Source: Desulfofustis sp. PB-SRB1 (lineage in GTDB: Bacteria > Desulfobacterota > Desulfobulbia > Desulfobulbales > Desulfocapsaceae). From it: a stretch of DNA of 64,000 bases. A program made the translations under genes and the position numbers. The notes beneath the pieces are model-generated. The model saw nothing but the letters and a program-made list of their open reading frames with translations. It was not told the DNA's origin and did not search any database. The stretch lies in contig JAEQMT010000009.1 of NCBI GenBank assembly GCA_016722945.1, forward strand, positions 1-64,000, written 5' to 3'. This document shows, piece by piece, positions 60,751-64,000 of the stretch (position 1 is its first letter; each line of letters begins with the position of its first letter).

Positions 60751-62586
60751 ATGCTTGTCAAACAACACGGTTTGTTTTGGCACATGTTCCTGCTCACCTT
60801 CATTACTCTGATTCTCACCATCGGCCTCGTTGCCTGGCTAATTTCTACCACTGTTGATCGTTTCTCTCTGGAGCAGGCCGGTTTTGCCTTGCAACACCGT
60901 GCTCAACTATTGAGAGCACCGGTCAGTGAGCTTTTGCAAGACGGTGCCATAGACGAGTTGCGCACCTTGTGCATCGATGCCGGCCGGAGTTCTCGTACCC
61001 GGTTGACGGTGACAGCGGCGGATGGAGTCGCTCTTGCCGATACCAGTGAGAATCCGGCCCGCCTGAACAATCTTGGTAACCGCCCTGAAATAGCGGCTGC
61101 ACTTGCCGGTCGACACACAACAGAGGTACGGACCGGTAATGTTTCAGGAGAGCTGATGCTCTTTGTTGCCCTGCCGATTTATGGAAAGGGTAACGGAATC
61201 ACTACGGAGCAAACCTCGCCGACGGTACTGGGCGCACTGCGTCTGGCAATTCCCGCTGAACGCGCCCTGCTGCCGCGCTCCCGGATTATCGTACACGCCC
61301 TCCTGGCGGGTGTGGCCGCCTTGGCGGGGGCAGTGTTGATTTCCTATCTGTTTTTCAGACGCACTGCTCGACCCCTGGAAGAACTGACCGGAACCGCCGT
61401 TCAATATGCCCGGGGTGAATTAAGCAAACGCTCTGTTGCCGGGCGCGGCCGCCGCTCCACCAGAGAGATCGGTCTGCTGGCCGCCGCCATGGATCAGATG
61501 GCCGCCCAGCTCCAGGAGAAAATTGACACCATCGAGAGTCAACGCAAGCAGTTGGAGACGGTCTTTTCCAGCATGGTGGAGGCGGTCATTGCCGTAGATA
61601 TGCAGGAGCGGATCGTCATCATCAACGATGCCGCCGCTGCTCTGTTTGGCATTGAAAAAGAGCAGGTACACGGCAAAATCGTCCAGGAGATCATTCGCAA
61701 TCCAGCCCTGCACGAGCAGATTGGTCGCATCATGCGGGACGGCCAGCCTTTTGAAGATGAGATTGCTCTCGATACGGGTTCCGGTGAGGCCTCTCTGCAG
61801 ACCAGTGTGGTTATGCTGCATAGCGGCGACCGGGAAAGCAGCGGGGCCATGGTGGTGTTTAACGATATTACCAGGCTGCGTCAGCTGGAGCGGATGCGTA
61901 GCGATTTCGTGGCCAACGTTTCCCACGAGTTGCGCACCCCCATCACCTCGATTCGGGGCTATGTGGAAACCCTGCTGGATGGGGCCATGGACAATTCCGG
62001 AGATGCCCGCCGTTTTCTTGAAATTGTCTTTCGCCAATCACTGCAGCTTAACGAAATCATCGAGGATCTTCTGATGCTCTCGCGGGTTGAGCGTGATATC
62101 AAGGAGGGCGATGTCTCCCTCACCTCGCAGCAACTGCTGCCGGTGCTCGAAGACGCGCTGGACACCTGCCGGCTGCAAGCCCAGGAAAAGCGGATTACCC
62201 TTCGCCTCAATTGTCCCGCCGATATCTCGGCAACCATCAATGCAACCCTTCTTGAGCAGGCCATCATCAATCTTGTGGGTAACGCCATAATACACAGCAA
62301 TGAAGGTGATACGGTAACGGTGCGTGCCGAGATGGAGGGGCGTGATGATGGCGATATGGTGGTGATCAGCGTCATTGATCAGGGCAGCGGTATCGCCAAG
62401 CAGCATCTGCCCCGGCTGTTTGAGCGATTTTATCGCAGCGATCGGGCCCGGAGCCGCAAACTGGGCGGTACCGGTCTTGGCCTGGCCATCGTCAAGCATA
62501 TCGTTCAGGCCCATAGCGGTTCGGTGAGTGTTGCCAGCGTGCTCGGGCGCGGCTCCACTTTCCGCATCGAATTGCAGGCTGATTGA
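60751..62586 (+). CDS. phoR: Phosphate regulon sensor kinase PhoR
   Basis: 611 residues from ATG 60751, supported by GAGGGGAA upstream; a longer frame from 60649 lacks a site. TM1 FLLTFITLILTIGLVAWLIS, periplasmic domain of about 155 residues, TM2 IIVHALLAGVAALAGAVLIS (about 205-228), HAMP-like segment, PAS domain (VFSSMVEAVIAVDMQERIVI; about 300-410), HisKA with MRSDFVANVSHELRTPITSI and HATPase (NLVGNAIIHSNEGDTVTVRA; GTGLGLAIVKHIVQAHSGSV). The periplasmic domain is larger than in E. coli PhoR and resembles that of PhoR/WalK-type kinases. Follows phoB by 166 bp. Confidence 0.93.
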   Translation: MLVKQHGLFWHMFLLTFITLILTIGLVAWLISTTVDRFSLEQAGFALQHRAQLLRAPVSELLQDGAIDELRTLCIDAGRSSRTRLTVTAADGVALADTSENPARLNNLGNRPEIAAALAGRHTTEVRTGNVSGELMLFVALPIYGKGNGITTEQTSPTVLGALRLAIPAERALLPRSRIIVHALLAGVAALAGAVLISYLFFRRTARPLEELTGTAVQYARGELSKRSVAGRGRRSTREIGLLAAAMDQMAAQLQEKIDTIESQRKQLETVFSSMVEAVIAVDMQERIVIINDAAAALFGIEKEQVHGKIVQEIIRNPALHEQIGRIMRDGQPFEDEIALDTGSGEASLQTSVVMLHSGDRESSGAMVVFNDITRLRQLERMRSDFVANVSHELRTPITSIRGYVETLLDGAMDNSGDARRFLEIVFRQSLQLNEIIEDLLMLSRVERDIKEGDVSLTSQQLLPVLEDALDTCRLQAQEKRITLRLNCPADISATINATLLEQAIINLVGNAIIHSNEGDTVTVRAEMEGRDDGDMVVISVIDQGSGIAKQHLPRLFERFYRSDRARSRKLGGTGLGLAIVKHIVQAHSGSVSVASVLGRGSTFRIELQAD

Positions 62587-62773
62587 GTGGGTACCCTAAA
62601 GGGTTTCCACTATTTTCAGAAAAGTGCTTATATTTTATAACTAAATTTTCATTTACTAAATTTTCATTTACTCCGGGATTCGCGCAGTTACGGTGATTTT
62701 TTGGGCTGGCAGCTGGTATCGCCTCAAGTCCTTCTGAAGGTGGAGCGAAAGCATTAAGGAGTTGACTATATTT
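62587..62773. other. Intergenic region behind phoR
   Basis: Contains a weak hairpin just after the stop (GTGG..ACCCTAAAGGGT..CCAC, 62587-62611) and a 15-bp tandem TAAATTTTCATTTAC (62641-62670). Confidence 0.4.
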
Positions 62774-62845
62774 GATGGACTCGTAAAAACCTCAAAATTG
62801 CTTGCTTTCGTCATTCCCGCGAATGCGGGAATCCAGTGATTGAAG
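62774..62845. mobile_element. Half of a miniature element
   Basis: GATGGACTCGTAAAAACCTC at 62774, then the family core AAAATTGCTTGCTTTCGTCA and ATTCCCGC-GAAT-GCGGGAAT hairpin to about 62842. The other half is missing; the sequence changes at the start of the GGAACCTTGAAAAATG inverted repeat. Confidence 0.75.
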
Positions 62846-62985
62846 GGAACCTTGAAAAATGGCCTTTTCGCCCAATCTTCGCATTGCTCTAAAGGTAGTT
62901 TTATCCCGGCACTAACGGTCATAGGGTCGGTAACCTGCTCCTAGCGCCTCGATTTTGAACGATAATTCTCATTTTTCAAGGTTCC
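62846..62985. repeat. 140-bp segment bounded by perfect 16-bp inverted repeats
   Basis: GGAACCTTGAAAAATG (62846-62861) and CATTTTTCAAGGTTCC (62970-62985). The right arm ends two bases before the ATG of the histidine kinase. No ORF inside and no target duplication seen. It may be a second type of miniature element that replaced part of the one to its left. Confidence 0.7.
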
Positions 62986-62987
62986 GT

Positions 62988-64000
62988 ATGGCTGACACAT
63001 CGAAGGAAAAAGAACATTCCCACCGGACCGGCTCAGAGAAGATTGTCTCGGATTCCTCTTATCCGGCGCCAGAGCTGAGCGGTTCAACAAGTGCCAATGA
63101 GCTTGCCCGGAGCAACGAGCTTCTTTCGGTTATGCTTGACAGCGTCGACGGTATTATCTTTGTGGCCGATATCGACACGCATGAAATCCTGTTTGCAAAT
63201 TCTTATCTGAAAAACCTGTTTGGTTTCGATCCGGTGGGCAAGAAATGCTGCCGCTATGTACATGCCGGCGCCGACAATCAGTGTGGATTCTGCTCCAACT
63301 ATCAGTTTTTAAATGAACATGGGGTACCGTCTCCGCCTCATTTTTCTGAGTTTCAGAATCCCTTCACGCAAAAATGGTACCGCGCCAAGGATCAGGCGAT
63401 CCGCTGGTACGACGGCAGATATGTCGGCCTGGAAGTGGCGGTTGATATTACCGAGCAGAAGCGTCTGAGCCGATTTCTGGCAGAGGCGCGGCGTCAGGCG
63501 CGGATGGCGGGTACCATCCACAGCCGCTTTGTCGCCCTGGTCGCCCATGATCTGAAATCACCCTTTTATTCCATGACTCAGATGCTCAAACGTATTCTTG
63601 AGCGTGAGACGTTTGCCCATACGATTCACCGCGAATTTCTTGAAAACATCGTGGAGAATGGCCAGCGAATGCTGCACATGATCGACAACCTGTTGACCAT
63701 GGATCGGCTCAAACAAGGCGATTTGAGTCTGGACTGGAAGTTTTTCGATGTCTCTCAGATGGCTGATGAGGTGGTGAGCAATTTTCGCCATGCCGCCTAT
63801 GAGAAGAATATCACTCTGGTCAATGCTATCCCCCGCCGGACAAAGCTCTACGGCGACCGGTATCTTATGTTTGTGGTACTCAACAACCTCGTTTCAAACG
63901 GGATTAAATTCAGCCGGCCGGGCGGCGGGGTGGAACTCTGCGTGCCCACTGCCGGCCGCTCCATGACCGTGTCGGTACGCGACAGCGGCAGCGGCATGAG
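62988..64000 (+). CDS. PAS sensor histidine kinase, truncated by the window edge
   Basis: 337 codons to the edge. No membrane helix; N-terminal polar linker, then a PAS domain (about 45-170: LDSVDGIIFVADIDTHEILF; GKKCCRYVHAGADNQCGFCS with four Cys; RYVGLEVAVDITEQKRLSRF). The HisKA-type helix has FVALVAHDLKSPFYSMTQML with the phospho-accepting His near residue 190, and the N-box VVLNNLVSNGIKFSRPGGGV plus DSGSGM of the HATPase domain at the end. Cytoplasmic; partner unknown. The start is at 62988, right behind the 16-bp repeat arm, without a clear ribosome site. Confidence 0.88.
   Translation, partial: MADTSKEKEHSHRTGSEKIVSDSSYPAPELSGSTSANELARSNELLSVMLDSVDGIIFVADIDTHEILFANSYLKNLFGFDPVGKKCCRYVHAGADNQCGFCSNYQFLNEHGVPSPPHFSEFQNPFTQKWYRAKDQAIRWYDGRYVGLEVAVDITEQKRLSRFLAEARRQARMAGTIHSRFVALVAHDLKSPFYSMTQMLKRILERETFAHTIHREFLENIVENGQRMLHMIDNLLTMDRLKQGDLSLDWKFFDVSQMADEVVSNFRHAAYEKNITLVNAIPRRTKLYGDRYLMFVVLNNLVSNGIKFSRPGGGVELCVPTAGRSMTVSVRDSGSGM

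Noticed and set aside
1-64000. tRNA, rRNA or CRISPR loci
   Set aside because: No tRNA cloverleaf, rRNA signature or regular repeat-spacer array was noticed on either strand; a by-eye scan can miss a divergent tRNA.

Overview
The window looks like a chromosomal piece of a Gram-negative, anaerobic Desulfobacterota (deltaproteobacterial, Desulfobulbales-like) bacterium. This is an inference from the gene set: a selenocysteine formate dehydrogenase with a Tat partner, a rubredoxin, a PAS-rich sigma-54 activator, an MsbA/LpxL-type envelope pair and a complete Pho/Pst locus. No rRNA or tRNA is present to fix the taxonomy.

Bases 1-27500 are an accessory region dominated by mobile DNA. A decaying RHS toxin gene (read on the minus strand) is split by an IS66 element (1937-7616, 8-bp target duplication GGCGGTGC). 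The tnpB gene of that IS66 is in turn split by a 3222-bp element (3754-6975, 5-bp duplication CAAGC, ends TGTTGA...TCAACA) that carries a DDE integrase, an AAA+ ATPase and a zinc-ribbon protein. Next comes a minus-strand metabolic cassette: tctB-tctA-tctC (a tripartite tricarboxylate-type transporter) and two tandem 571-residue UGSC-like paralogs. An IS1182-type element (11628-13558) is inserted exactly at the tctC stop codon. An IS1380 (16717-18456, duplication ATAAA) and a frameshifted IS4-like element (18537-20141) follow.

From 20472 to 25926 lies a small cluster: an HprK-like kinase, a PF14907-type nucleotidyltransferase, a Tat-exported protein with an LPVHAQTS signature, and a PqqD-like protein. 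A decayed IS701 (22656-24184, duplication TTAG) splits it and an ISL3 element borders it. It resembles the HPr-kinase/PqqD modification systems but the substrate is unknown.

From 27.8 kb on the DNA is core-like and the genes are intact. A Cache-GAF histidine kinase and LuxR-type regulator precede a formate dehydrogenase operon (Tat peptide, Sec-containing alpha subunit, FeS subunit, cytochrome b subunit), followed by mobB and two exported thioredoxin-fold proteins. Then come gph, ppnN, an LpxL-like acyltransferase with msbA, a SolA-like oxidase with an exported phytase-esterase-like protein, a molybdenum-storage-protein homologue facing a MOT1-type molybdate transporter, cfa, a four-PAS sigma-54 activator, rubredoxin, and the phosphate system phoU-pstC-pstA-pstS-pstB divergent from phoB-phoR. 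The right edge cuts a PAS histidine kinase.

Two threads tie the window together. First, molybdenum: the Mo/W-dependent formate dehydrogenase, mobB, a Mo-storage homologue and a molybdate transporter. Second, a family of 131-160 bp miniature elements (39073-39343, 46164-46462, 47672-47831, and half a copy at 62774). They share their termini (GATG..CTCGTAAAAACCT) and 6-7 bp target duplications with the IS1182-type element, which is therefore their likely mobiliser.
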